Shown: positions 17,217 to 26,000 of the stretch, in pieces
Position numbering within the stretch: position 1 is the stretch's first letter
How the letters are laid out: each line of letters begins with the position of its first letter
DNA from: Nonomuraea turcica
GTDB lineage: Bacteria > Actinomycetota > Actinomycetes > Streptosporangiales > Streptosporangiaceae
Reading direction: 5' to 3'
Length of the DNA stretch: 64,000 nucleotides
Assembly: GCF_030718205.1 (NCBI RefSeq)
Contig: NZ_JAUZQF010000004.1
Location: 62,001 to 126,000, forward strand
The notes under the pieces: model-generated
What the model was told of the DNA's origin: nothing
Database searches by the model: none
The model's input: the letters and a program-made list of their open reading frames with translations, nothing else
Position numbers and translations under genes: made by a program

Positions 17217-17501
17217 AGCTCGCGTAACGTCACAGTAGACTCTTATTTAGACGACAATCAGGGATATATCGGACCCTGACTCGAAGATCCTAGGCTACAT
17301 AGGGCATCCTGGTGTGCTTGGGGCTGCGTCGGGGTCCGGAGACTGCTTGACCGTGTGTTTAACCTCACACAAGAAATCTCTGCCTGCCGGTAAACCGGAG
17401 CGCGTCGCCAAGCGTCGGCATTGACGTGCTCAGGCGCGGATTGGTCCCATGAACTGCGATAAACCGCGCTTTTGACCAGTGGAGCAGGAGAGATACAGGA
17501 G
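17217..17501. other. Intergenic region upstream of the surface-glycan operon
   Basis: There is no convincing gene in these 285 bases. Two small inverted repeats are visible: GTGTG/CACAC around TTTAACCT (17353-17370) and CCGGT-AA-ACCGG (17387-17398). A TTGACC at 17347 could be a -35 element, but no good -10 follows at 17-18 bp. The length and position, just before a long coupled operon, make it the likely main promoter region. Confidence 0.4.
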
Positions 17502-17873
17502 ATGCTCAGGCAGCACCGCAGAGCCCTCGCCTGGTTGGTGGGGCTGGCCTGCATAGCGGGAGCGGTAGTGGCGCTGTTCGACATCGAGACGCCGCTGCGC
17601 CCGTTCCTGATCTCGTTGTTCCTTCTGGTGGTTCCAGGGGCGGCCGTAGTGGGACTGTTGCGTGATCGTGACCCACTGGCCGCTCTATCTGTAGGAGCCG
17701 CGGCAAGTCTCGTACTGAACGTGCTGCTCGCCGAGGCCATGCTGCTTTTCGGCGCGTGGTCACCGCGGGCCGGTGTGGCGACGGTCGCCGTGCTCGGCGG
17801 GTTCATGTACGTGCTCCGCGTCTTGTACCGGGGGAAGAGCATGCAGAGCGAACAGGGGGCCAGGGCAAGGTGA
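17502..17873 (+). CDS. Small integral membrane protein, first gene of the glycan operon
   Basis: A 123-residue protein with four hydrophobic segments (WLVGLACIAGAVVALF, FLISLFLLVVPGAAVVGLL, LAALSVGAAASLVLNVLLAEAMLLFG, ATVAVLGGFMYVLRVL) and a short basic tail. The pattern with LVVPGAAVV and a VG.A.SL.L..L segment resembles the N-terminal part of DUF1616-type membrane proteins found in archaeal and actinobacterial glycan loci. ATG at 17502 was chosen; GGAG motifs precede it, and a TTG lies upstream at 17472. Its stop overlaps the start of the next gene (GTGA), so the two are translationally coupled. Role unknown. Confidence 0.7.
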   Translation: MLRQHRRALAWLVGLACIAGAVVALFDIETPLRPFLISLFLLVVPGAAVVGLLRDRDPLAALSVGAAASLVLNVLLAEAMLLFGAWSPRAGVATVAVLGGFMYVLRVLYRGKSMQSEQGARAR

Positions 17874-19000
17874 ACATCCAGGTAGTTCGGCCGGGAGAGC
17901 TCGGGGACTCCGAGCGGGCCCGATGGCGTGAGCTGCAGAAGGCTGACCGGAGTCTGGACAACCCGTTCCTGTCGGTCGAGTTCGCCGTGGCGATGGACCG
18001 CTTGCGTGACTACGTGAGGGTGGCGGTCATCTCAGATGGAAGCGGCATCAAGGGATTCTTCCCATACGAGCGGCACAGCTTCGGCATCGGCAAACCGCTC
18101 GGCGGCTTCCTCACCACCTGCCACGGTCTGATCTCGACCCCGGACCTGAAGCTGGACGCCAAGGCCCTGCTGCGGGCCTGCAAGCTCAGCGTGTTCGACT
18201 TCGACCACCTGGTGGCCGGGCAGCCGACGTTCGCCCCCTACGAGCAGGACGTGCGCCCGGCTCCGGTCATGGACTTCACCTCCGGCTTCGAGGCCTGGGT
18301 CGAGCAGGTCAAGGCCAACTCGCCGAAAAACCTCAAGACCGTGCGCTACAAGGAGCGCAAGATGGGTCGCGAGCAGGGCGAGCTGCGCTTCGAGTGGGCC
18401 TCGGCCGACCCTGAGGTGATGCGGACGTTACTGGCCTGGAAGTCCGACCAGTATCGGAGAACTGGCCGGGTGGACAGATTCGCCCAGCCGTGGATCGTCG
18501 AATTGACCGACATGATGCATGCCGAGAACTCATCGGACTTCGCAGGCGTCCTGACCATGCTTTATGCCGGTGACGTGCCGGTCGCCGGACATTTCGGCCT
18601 CCGTACGGCTACCACCCTTGTAGGGTGGTTCCCCGCCTACGACACCGAGTACGCGCGCTATTCGCCCGGCATCGTGCACCATCTCCAGATGGCCGAGGCC
18701 GCCGCGAAGAACGGTGTGCACATGGTGGACATGGGCAAGGGCGGCAAGGAGTACAAAGACTGGCTCAAGAGCGGGGTCCTGTACGTCGCCGAAGGCCGCA
18801 TCTCCCGGCCGTCCGCGACGGCGGCGGTCCACTGGATCGGCCGAACTCCTTTCAACAAAGCCCGAACAATTGTCATGGATCGACCGTCTCTTTATAGAGC
18901 GGCTGACCGTGTCCTCAAGGGCTTCGGTCGGGTGCGCACCTCGATGCAGCAGCAGGAGCCATCCAACGCAGTAGTCAAGGAACCGACCGGAGCACGCTGA
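17870..19000 (+). CDS. FemAB/GNAT-like transferase (BioF2-like, PF13480 type)
   Basis: A 376-residue cytoplasmic protein. It starts with the GTG that overlaps the previous stop. Early blocks are NPFLSVEFAVAMDRL and GIKGFFPYERHSFGIGKPLGG. The C-terminal GNAT fold is recognisable in LLAWKSDQYRRTGRVDRFAQPWIVEL, VPVAGHFGLRTATTLVGWFPAYDTEYARYSPGIVHHLQMAEAAAKNGVHMVDMGKGGKEYKDWLKSG. These match the GNAT_acetyltr_6 family, which includes FemAB-type aminoacyl transferases and CelD/BcsL-type proteins of exopolysaccharide loci. A close paralogue lies at 32452-33534. The operon context suggests acylation or aminoacylation of a lipid-linked sugar; donor and acceptor are unknown. Confidence 0.82.
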   Translation: MNIQVVRPGELGDSERARWRELQKADRSLDNPFLSVEFAVAMDRLRDYVRVAVISDGSGIKGFFPYERHSFGIGKPLGGFLTTCHGLISTPDLKLDAKALLRACKLSVFDFDHLVAGQPTFAPYEQDVRPAPVMDFTSGFEAWVEQVKANSPKNLKTVRYKERKMGREQGELRFEWASADPEVMRTLLAWKSDQYRRTGRVDRFAQPWIVELTDMMHAENSSDFAGVLTMLYAGDVPVAGHFGLRTATTLVGWFPAYDTEYARYSPGIVHHLQMAEAAAKNGVHMVDMGKGGKEYKDWLKSGVLYVAEGRISRPSATAAVHWIGRTPFNKARTIVMDRPSLYRAADRVLKGFGRVRTSMQQQEPSNAVVKEPTGAR

Positions 19001-19141
19001 GCGCTCCACCCAAACCCGCAGCACACCCTCACTCCACAGGACCCTTCAATGCACCGTTCACCGGTTTCGCCATTCCCGCAGCACCCGGGGCTGGCCTGGG
19101 CCGGCCCGCAGCACAGGGCCCCGGAAGGATAATCCCTCGCC

Positions 19142-19975
19142 ATGAGTCCCGAGATCACCAAGCACAACGGCAAGGTCCACACCTCGCCCCTTCGGTCGAT
19201 GCCACCGCCCACGAGCTTCACGCCCGTCACGCCTCACCTGGCCATTTCCCCAACGGTGAGCGTGGTCGTGCCGGCGATGAACGAGGCCGAGAACCTCCCG
19301 CACGTCTTCGCCACGATCCCGCAGTGGATCGACGAGATCGTGCTCGTCGACGGCAACTCCGTCGACGACACAGTTGCCGTCGCCAAGCGGCTGCGGCCCA
19401 ATGTGAAGATCGTCACGCAGACCGGCAAGGGCAAGGGCGACGCCCTGGCCGCCGGGTTCGCCGCGTGCACCAGCGACATCATCGTGATGATCGACGCCGA
19501 CGGCTCGACCGACGGCCGCGAGATCATCAACTTCGTGGGCGCGCTGGTGACAGGCGCCGACTTCGTCAAGGGATCGCGCTACGCCTCCGGTGGTGGCAGC
19601 GACGACCTGACGCTGAACCGGCGCCTGGGCAACAAGGTCCTCACCGGCATCGTCAACGTCATGTACAGCACCAAGTACACCGACCTGTGCTACGGCTACA
19701 ACGCCTTCTGGGCCCGCCACCTGGACGTGCTCAACCTCGACTGCGACGGCTTCGAGGTGGAGACGCTGATGAACGTGCGGGCCGCCAAGGCCGGGCTGAA
19801 GGTGCACGAGGTGCCGAGCCACGAGCGCAACCGCATTCACGGCGAGAGCAACCTGCGCGCCGTACGAGATGGCTTCCGCGTGCTCAAGACCATCCTGAGG
19901 GAGTGGCGTCGCCAGCCCGCTCCCGCTCAGCCTGAGCCGACCGCCACTCCCGCCGCTGACCGAGGCGTCGCATAA
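19142..19975 (+). CDS. GT2 family glycosyltransferase (polyprenyl-phosphate sugar synthase-like)
   Basis: A 277-residue enzyme with a GT-A fold. After a 37-residue extension comes TVSVVVPAMNEAENLPHVFATIP, then EIVLVDGNSVDDTVAVAKRL, a metal-binding DxD as MIDADGSTDGREI and an acceptor-side block GSRYASGGGSDDLTLNRRLGNKVLTGIVN. This is the pattern of dolichyl/polyprenyl-phosphate mannose or glucose synthases. No membrane helices are seen, so it is probably peripheral. It likely charges a polyprenyl carrier or transfers a first sugar for the glycan built by this operon. It is 141 bp after the FemAB-like gene and 11 bp before the next GT2. Confidence 0.88.
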   Translation: MSPEITKHNGKVHTSPLRSMPPPTSFTPVTPHLAISPTVSVVVPAMNEAENLPHVFATIPQWIDEIVLVDGNSVDDTVAVAKRLRPNVKIVTQTGKGKGDALAAGFAACTSDIIVMIDADGSTDGREIINFVGALVTGADFVKGSRYASGGGSDDLTLNRRLGNKVLTGIVNVMYSTKYTDLCYGYNAFWARHLDVLNLDCDGFEVETLMNVRAAKAGLKVHEVPSHERNRIHGESNLRAVRDGFRVLKTILREWRRQPAPAQPEPTATPAADRGVA

Positions 19976-19986
19976 AGAGGAACGTT

Positions 19987-20928
19987 GTGAACACGTCTGT
20001 TGTCATCTGCGTCTACACCGAGGAGCGGTGGGAGGACATCAGGCAGGCAGTCGAGTCGGTCGAGGGCCAGACACGCCCGGCACACGAGCTGATCCTGGTG
20101 GTCGACCACAACCCCGACCTGCACCTCAAGCTCAAGCTTGAATACCCGCAGGCCATCGTGGTGGAGAACACTCACGAGCAGGGGCTGTCCGGCGGCAAGA
20201 ACACCGGTGTGGCCACGGCCACCGGTGAGTTTGTCGCGTTCCTCGACGACGACGCGGTCGCCGATCCCGGGTGGCTGGAGGCTTTGGAGGAGGGCTTCCA
20301 GGAACCGGGCGTGGTGGGCGTGGGCGGCCGTACCGACCCCTTGTGGGCGTCGAAGGTGCGGCCGCGGTGGTTCCCGTACGAGTTCGACTGGACGGTCGGG
20401 TGCACCTACCGCGGCATGCCGTCGGTCCGTGCGCCGATCCGCAATGTGATGGGTGGCAACGCGGCGTTCCTGCGGGACGTGGTGGCCGAGGTGGGCGGGT
20501 TCCACAGCGGCATCGGGCGCAGCGTGCAGGGACGCAAGTCGCGCCCGCTGGGCTGCGAGGAGACGGAGTTCTGCATCCGGCTGAGCCAGCGCAAGCCGGG
20601 CTCGGTCATGTTGTTCGAGCCGCGCGCCATGATCGGGCACAAGGTGTCCCATCAGCGCGAGCGGTTCGCGTACTTCAGGTCGAGGTGCTACGCGGAAGGG
20701 CTGTCGAAGGCCCTGGTGACGCAGGAGGTCGGCACTCAGGACGGGCTGGCCAGCGAGCGGGCGCACGCGCTCAAGACGCTGCCGCTGGGCGCGCTGCGCG
20801 GGGTCGGCGAGGCCCTGCGCGGCGACCTGGGCGGGCTCGGCCGGGCGGCCGCGATCGTCATCGGGCTGGCCTGGACGACCTGGGGCTACGTGGTGGGTTC
20901 CGTACGGCTTAAGGTGGCACGATCATGA
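19987..20928 (+). CDS. GT2 family glycosyltransferase
   Basis: A 313-residue GT-A enzyme. The nucleotide-sugar binding start is NTSVVICVYTEERWEDIRQAVESVEGQT, followed by VVENTHEQGLSGGKNTGVATATGEFVAFLDDDAVADPGWLEAL, where DDD is the metal-binding motif, and by PIRNVMGGNAAFLRDVVAEVGGF and LGCEETEFCIRL, the conserved ED acceptor region. A C-terminal hydrophobic stretch (AAAIVIGLAWTTWGYVVGSVRL) may attach it to the membrane. The GTG start has AAAGAGGAA upstream. Its stop overlaps the next start (ATGATC). It probably extends the lipid-linked glycan. Confidence 0.9.
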   Translation: MNTSVVICVYTEERWEDIRQAVESVEGQTRPAHELILVVDHNPDLHLKLKLEYPQAIVVENTHEQGLSGGKNTGVATATGEFVAFLDDDAVADPGWLEALEEGFQEPGVVGVGGRTDPLWASKVRPRWFPYEFDWTVGCTYRGMPSVRAPIRNVMGGNAAFLRDVVAEVGGFHSGIGRSVQGRKSRPLGCEETEFCIRLSQRKPGSVMLFEPRAMIGHKVSHQRERFAYFRSRCYAEGLSKALVTQEVGTQDGLASERAHALKTLPLGALRGVGEALRGDLGGLGRAAAIVIGLAWTTWGYVVGSVRLKVARS

Positions 20929-21728
20929 TCCGAGTTCCGATCCTGATGTACCACTCCGTCACGGACACTCCCAATGACGAGACCCGCCCGCATTCGGTGC
21001 GGCCGTCGGACCTGGACGAGCAGCTCGCCTACCTGAAGGAGAGCGGCTTCACCCCGCTCACGCTGGGCGACCTGGTGGCCGCGCTCAACAAGATCGACGG
21101 CCACGAGGTGCCGGCGAAGCCCGTCGTGGTGACCTTCGACGACGGCTACGCCGACTTCCACAGCCAGGCGCTGCCGCTGCTCGACAAGCACAGCTTCCCG
21201 GCCACGGTCTTCCTGACCAGCGGCTGGGTCTCCGACGCGGGCAAGGACGCCGCGGGCCGGCCGCTGGACGACATGCTGTCCTGGGGCCAGGCCCGCGAGG
21301 CCGCGCAGACCGGCATCGAGATCGGCGGCCACAGCCACAGCCACCCCCAGCTCGACCAGCTCCGCATCGACGACATGCGGCAGGAGCTGCGGAGGAACAA
21401 AGGCCTGCTGGAGGAGAAGATCGGCGCCCCAGTCGCCACCATGGCCTACCCGTACGGGTACTCCAGCGCCCGTGTGCGGCGAGAAGTGCGCAAGGCCGGA
21501 TATTTCGCAGCTTGCGCGGTGAGCAACACGATCGCCGCGGACCGGCACGACATGCTCGCCATCCCCCGGCTGACGGTCGGCAAGGGCACGACCATCAACA
21601 TGTTCAAGCGCGCCGTCGAAGGCAACGCCGTACCTCTCATCTACCTGCGCGAGCGCATCCTCACCAAGGGGTACGCGGTCGTGCGGCGCACGAGGTACGG
21701 GCTGCAGCGGGTGCGCGGCAATGTCTAG
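20925..21728 (+). CDS. Polysaccharide deacetylase (CE4/NodB domain)
   Basis: A 267-residue enzyme. The NodB homology domain has motif 1 VTFDDGYADF (catalytic base and metal Asp), motif 2 GGHSHSHPQL (metal His pair) and MAYPYGYSS as motif 3. It starts VPILMYHSV, like intracellular or peripheral deacetylases, and has no signal peptide. It probably removes an acetyl group from an amino sugar of the growing glycan on the cytoplasmic side, exposing an amine that the FemAB-like enzyme could modify; that link is inference. It overlaps both neighbours (4 bp upstream, 8 bp downstream). Confidence 0.9.
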   Translation: MIRVPILMYHSVTDTPNDETRPHSVRPSDLDEQLAYLKESGFTPLTLGDLVAALNKIDGHEVPAKPVVVTFDDGYADFHSQALPLLDKHSFPATVFLTSGWVSDAGKDAAGRPLDDMLSWGQAREAAQTGIEIGGHSHSHPQLDQLRIDDMRQELRRNKGLLEEKIGAPVATMAYPYGYSSARVRREVRKAGYFAACAVSNTIAADRHDMLAIPRLTVGKGTTINMFKRAVEGNAVPLIYLRERILTKGYAVVRRTRYGLQRVRGNV

Positions 21729-23043
21729 CGTCTGGGGGAAGATCCTTCGCGACCTGCGCAACCCCCTTTTCCGGCAGGGATACTCCCTCATGGCGAACAC
21801 CGTCGTCACCGGCGTGCTCGGCATGGGCTACTGGCTCCTGGCCGCGAATCCCGAGCTCTACTCTGAGGAGGAGTTCGGCCGCGGCCAGGCGGTGATCACG
21901 GCGATGCGGCTGTTCGCGTCGCTGACGGCGCTCGGGTTCGTGGGAGCGCTCGCCCGTTACCTGCCGGTGGCGGGCCGCCGCACGCCCGAGCTGATCCTCC
22001 GCGGGTACGGCCTGGCCGCCGCCACGGGCGGGGTCGCGGCGCTCGGCTTCCTGCTGACGCTGCCGCTGTGGGGTCAGACCTACCAGGTGCTGGGCGGCTT
22101 CGGGCCGGGGTTGTTCTTCCTGGCGTCCGTGATGGTGTGGGCCGTGTTCACGCTGCAGGACGTGGTGCTGACCGGGCTGCGCAGGGCGACGTTCGTGCCC
22201 ATGAACAACTTCATCTTCGGCCTGGTCAAGATGGGGCTGCTCGTGGCGCTGGCGGCCGCGCTGCCCGAAGGCGGGATCTTCGTCTCCTGGGTGATCCCGA
22301 CGGCGCTCGCGCTGATCCCGGTCAACTGGCTGATCTTCGGCGTGGTCGTGCCCCGGCACGTGCGGGAGTCCGACAGCGAGCAGGCGCCGCCGCGGCTGCG
22401 GGAGATCGGCAGGTTCCTGGCCGGGGACTTCCCCGGGACGTTGTCGATCCTGGCGATCGTCTATCTGGTGCCGGTCGTGATCGCCACACAGGTGGGCGAG
22501 GCGACGTTCGGGCGCTTCTCGATGGCGCACACGCTCGCCAGCATGATCGAGCTGCTGGCCATGAACATGGCGGTGTCGCTGACCGTCGAGGGCTCTTTCG
22601 ATCCTGCTCGGCTGGCCGCGAACTGCCGGCGGGCGTTGCGGCGGGCCTTCATGATCGTCACTCCGCTGATCGCGGTGGCGATCCTCGGGGCGCCCCTGAT
22701 CCTGACGATCTTCGGGCCGAAGTTCGCCGAAGAGGGCACTCTGCTGCTGCGGCTGATGTCGCTCGCCGTGTTGCCTCGGGTGCTGATCGAGGTTTATCTG
22801 AGCGCGTTGCGGTCGCAGAGCAAGGCGCGGTCGCTGGCGATCGTGCAGATCGGGCTGGCCGTGCTCGTGCTGGTGTCCACCATCGCCCTGTTCCCGTTCG
22901 CGGGGGTGAACGCGGTCGGATACGGGTTGCTCTTCAGCGAGCTGCTCGTAGCGATATTGATCTTCGGGAATCTCCGTAAAATTCTCAAGTTCGATGAAAC
23001 AGGGAAGGCGACTGTCATCCAGGGGTCGTCCGGGACCGCATGA
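21721..23043 (+). CDS. Wzx/MurJ-like lipid-linked oligosaccharide flippase
   Basis: A 440-residue integral membrane protein with about 12-14 hydrophobic segments spaced like MOP-superfamily flippases. The N-terminus (NPLFRQGYSLMANTVVTGVLGMGYWLLAANPELYSEEEFGRGQAVITAMRLFASL) matches the PST/oligosaccharide-repeat-unit exporter pattern. It would move the completed undecaprenyl-linked unit to the outer face. The ATG sits inside the last codons of the deacetylase gene and its stop overlaps the next start, so expression is coupled. Its presence implies Wzy-type export rather than an ABC-exported polymer. Confidence 0.88.
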   Translation: MSSVWGKILRDLRNPLFRQGYSLMANTVVTGVLGMGYWLLAANPELYSEEEFGRGQAVITAMRLFASLTALGFVGALARYLPVAGRRTPELILRGYGLAAATGGVAALGFLLTLPLWGQTYQVLGGFGPGLFFLASVMVWAVFTLQDVVLTGLRRATFVPMNNFIFGLVKMGLLVALAAALPEGGIFVSWVIPTALALIPVNWLIFGVVVPRHVRESDSEQAPPRLREIGRFLAGDFPGTLSILAIVYLVPVVIATQVGEATFGRFSMAHTLASMIELLAMNMAVSLTVEGSFDPARLAANCRRALRRAFMIVTPLIAVAILGAPLILTIFGPKFAEEGTLLLRLMSLAVLPRVLIEVYLSALRSQSKARSLAIVQIGLAVLVLVSTIALFPFAGVNAVGYGLLFSELLVAILIFGNLRKILKFDETGKATVIQGSSGTA

Positions 23044-26000
23044 TGGTCAACGTGAGGCAACGGGACGGCGATGGCATGACAACGGGGATCACGGGCTCCT
23101 CGGACGTGCGTCAGGACGGAGAGGGGAGCGGAGCTCCCGAGCCAAGAGGAAACGAGGATTCAGACGTGCCTTTCGATCCGGAAGCTACCGGGGTGATCCC
23201 GAAGCTGACGTTCGACAAGGAGCCTGCCTCCGCGGAGGTGGATGACGGCGCGGCTGAGGACTCAGCTGCCACGGACGAGTCCGCCGCGGACCAGACCACG
23301 ACGTTCCGGATTCCCGGGCCGTCCCTCCACATCGGCCGGCCGCCGACGGCGGAGGAAGCGGACCCGGGGGCCGCCGGGACCGTCTCGATGCCCGTCCAAC
23401 GGCCTGACGGCGACCCTTCGGAGACCGGGACCGGTGCTGCCGAGGTCGGCGCTCCTGAGGGCGGCGCTCCTGAGGTCGGCGCGCTTGAGACGCCAGCGGG
23501 GACGAAGGCGGCCGATTCGGACGCCAATGCGCCGACCAACCCGGGCCTGCGCACCCAGCCGCCCAGTGGACCGCAACCTGCCGGCGCCGCCAAGCCCACC
23601 AGCGGGCCGCAGCAGGGCGCGACGCAGGGGGCTGCGGGTGCGAAGACGGACGCGTCCAAGGGCGCGTCCAAGGGCGCGTCTACGACCGGTGCGCCCGCCG
23701 AGGAGGAGCCCGCCCCCAAGGGGGCGCCGACCGCCAAGGGGACGTCCACCGCCAAGGGAACGCCGACCGCCAAGGGGACGTCCACCCCCAAGGACACGCC
23801 GGCCAGCGGGCCGACGCCGCCCAGCGAGACGACACCCGCCGCTAAGGGCACTCCCACCCCGAAGGTCACGCCAACCCGGAAGGGCATGCCGACCGCGAAG
23901 GGGACACCCACCGCGAAGGGGACACCTGAGGCCAAGGGCACTGCCGGTGCCAGGGGAGCGTCGGCTGGGGAAGCGTCCGACGGCGAGGCGGGCATTGACG
24001 CGCCTCCTGGTGCCGGGACAGTTCCCACGAACGCGCCTCCTGGTGCCGGGACAGTTCCCACGAACGCGCTGCCCGCCGAAGCACCACCCACTGGCGCCCC
24101 GTCCGGCGGGACTGCAGTGACCGGAGGCACCGCCGGCGCCGCCACACCCAGCGGAGCTACAGCGACCGGAGGCACGTCCAGCGCAGGCACACCCGCTGAA
24201 GCGCCGACCGCGAAGTTGCCCACCGTCGGACCGGCGACCAAAGGACCGGTCAGCGGCGCGTCGCCCACCGGCACGCCTACCCCTGCCGGCCCGTCGGGGA
24301 AGCCGACCGCCGGCGGGCCGTCGGGCGAACAGCCGACCGCCGGCGGGCCGTCCGGCGAACCGACCGCTGGCGGACCCGCCGGTGGCGGGCAGGCCGTTGG
24401 CCGACCTGCCGGTAGCGGACCAGCCGCTACCGGACCCGCTGGAGCCGGACCCGCTGGAGCCGGACCCGCTGGAGCCGGACCTGCCGGAGCCGGACCTGCC
24501 GCGGCCGGAGCTGCCGGAGCCGCACCCGCCGGGGGCGGACCGGCCTCTGGGAGGCCCGGTTCTGGCGGGCTGGGCGCATTGGTGCAGCCCATAGGGCCGC
24601 CGCCGCAGGGCCCGGGAGGCCCGGGCGTGTCTCCAGGTGCCTCTCGGGGCGTGCCGCCCCGGCAAGGACGCCCACAGCAAGGCCACCCTCAGCCAGTGGC
24701 CCAGCAGGCAGTCGCCCAGCAGTCCGCCCCGCAGCAGGCACTCCCACAGCAAGCCAGGCCGCAGCACCCTCAGCAAGCCTTGCCGCAGCAGGCGGCGGCC
24801 CCCAGGCCGCGCCTCGCCGGCGGCCGTGTCGGCGCGCTGATCGCCAGTGCCCCCAAGTGGCTGCCCGTCCTGCTGGTCCTTGAGGGCCTGCTCATGTACA
24901 TCCTCGCCCTCAAGGTCCCCGCCGGACCCCTGCGCGGCGTGGATCCCAATGACATCGACGGCCTGGGCCTGATCTCGGCGCTCCCGGCCACGGCCTTCAT
25001 CGCCATTCTCATCATGATCGTGTCGTTCTTTGTCACGGTCGCCCAGAGCACGGACCGCAAGTTCCTGCTCCTGTTCCAGATCGCCGCCATCACGTTCGCC
25101 CTACATGGCGCGGGCGCCCTGGTGGCGACCGAGCCGCGCTTCCCCACTGCCTACATCCATGCCGGTTTCGTCGAGTTCATCAGCAGAACCGGCGGGACCG
25201 CCATCAGCATCGACGCCCGCATGGGCTGGCCGGGCTTCTTCGCGTTGTTCGCGTTCGTGACGAAGGCCGCCGGCATCACCGACCTGACGCCGATCCTGAT
25301 GTGGACGCCGCTTCTGTCCAACCTGCTCTACCTGCTCCCGTTCGTGCTGATCCTGCGCCAGGTCGTGGCGACCACGCGCGCGCGGTGGTTCGCGGCGCTG
25401 CTGTTCGTGCTGGTGCAGTGGATCGGGCAGGACTACTTCTCGCCGCAGGGTTTCACGTTCGCGCTCTATCTGGCGTTCGTGGCGATCCTGCTGCGCTGGT
25501 TCGGGCGGGTGGAGCCGCGGACGAAGCCGATCCCGACCAAGGGCCTGCGCAAGCTGCTGGGCAAGCTGGATGCGATGACGCCGGGCGAGTTGGCCAACAC
25601 CGGCACATACAGAGCCGACAAGCTGCTCATGCTGATGATGTTGCTGGCGTTGTTCTTCGCGTCGGTGGCCTCGCACCAGATCACGCCGTTCATGATGCTC
25701 GGCGTGGTGACCGCGTTCCTGATCTTCAAGCGGACCTCGCTGACGTGGGCGCTGCCGTTCGCCCTCGGACTGGTGGTGCTGGCCTGGATCAGCTACATGA
25801 CGGTCGGGTTCTGGGCGAGCCAGATCGACGCGATCTTCGGCGGCCTGGGCAACATCCTGCAGAACCTGCGCAGCAACACCGGCGACCGGATCGAGGGCAG
25901 CGACCCGGCGCACGCGATGGTGCTGCAGGCCCGCCTCGGCATCCTCGTGGTCATCCTCAGCCTCGCGGCGGCCGGCCTGTTCAGGCGGTTGCGACGCGGG

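Noticed and set aside
17258..17842. 194-codon minus-strand frame in the intergenic region before the glycan operon
   Set aside because: Mostly a shadow of the small membrane-protein gene, with Ser/Thr/Arg-rich composition and no motif.
23111..24592. Gly/Pro/Val-rich minus-strand frame opposite the repetitive region
   Set aside because: It is the complement of low-complexity coding DNA; no start signal and no conserved motif.
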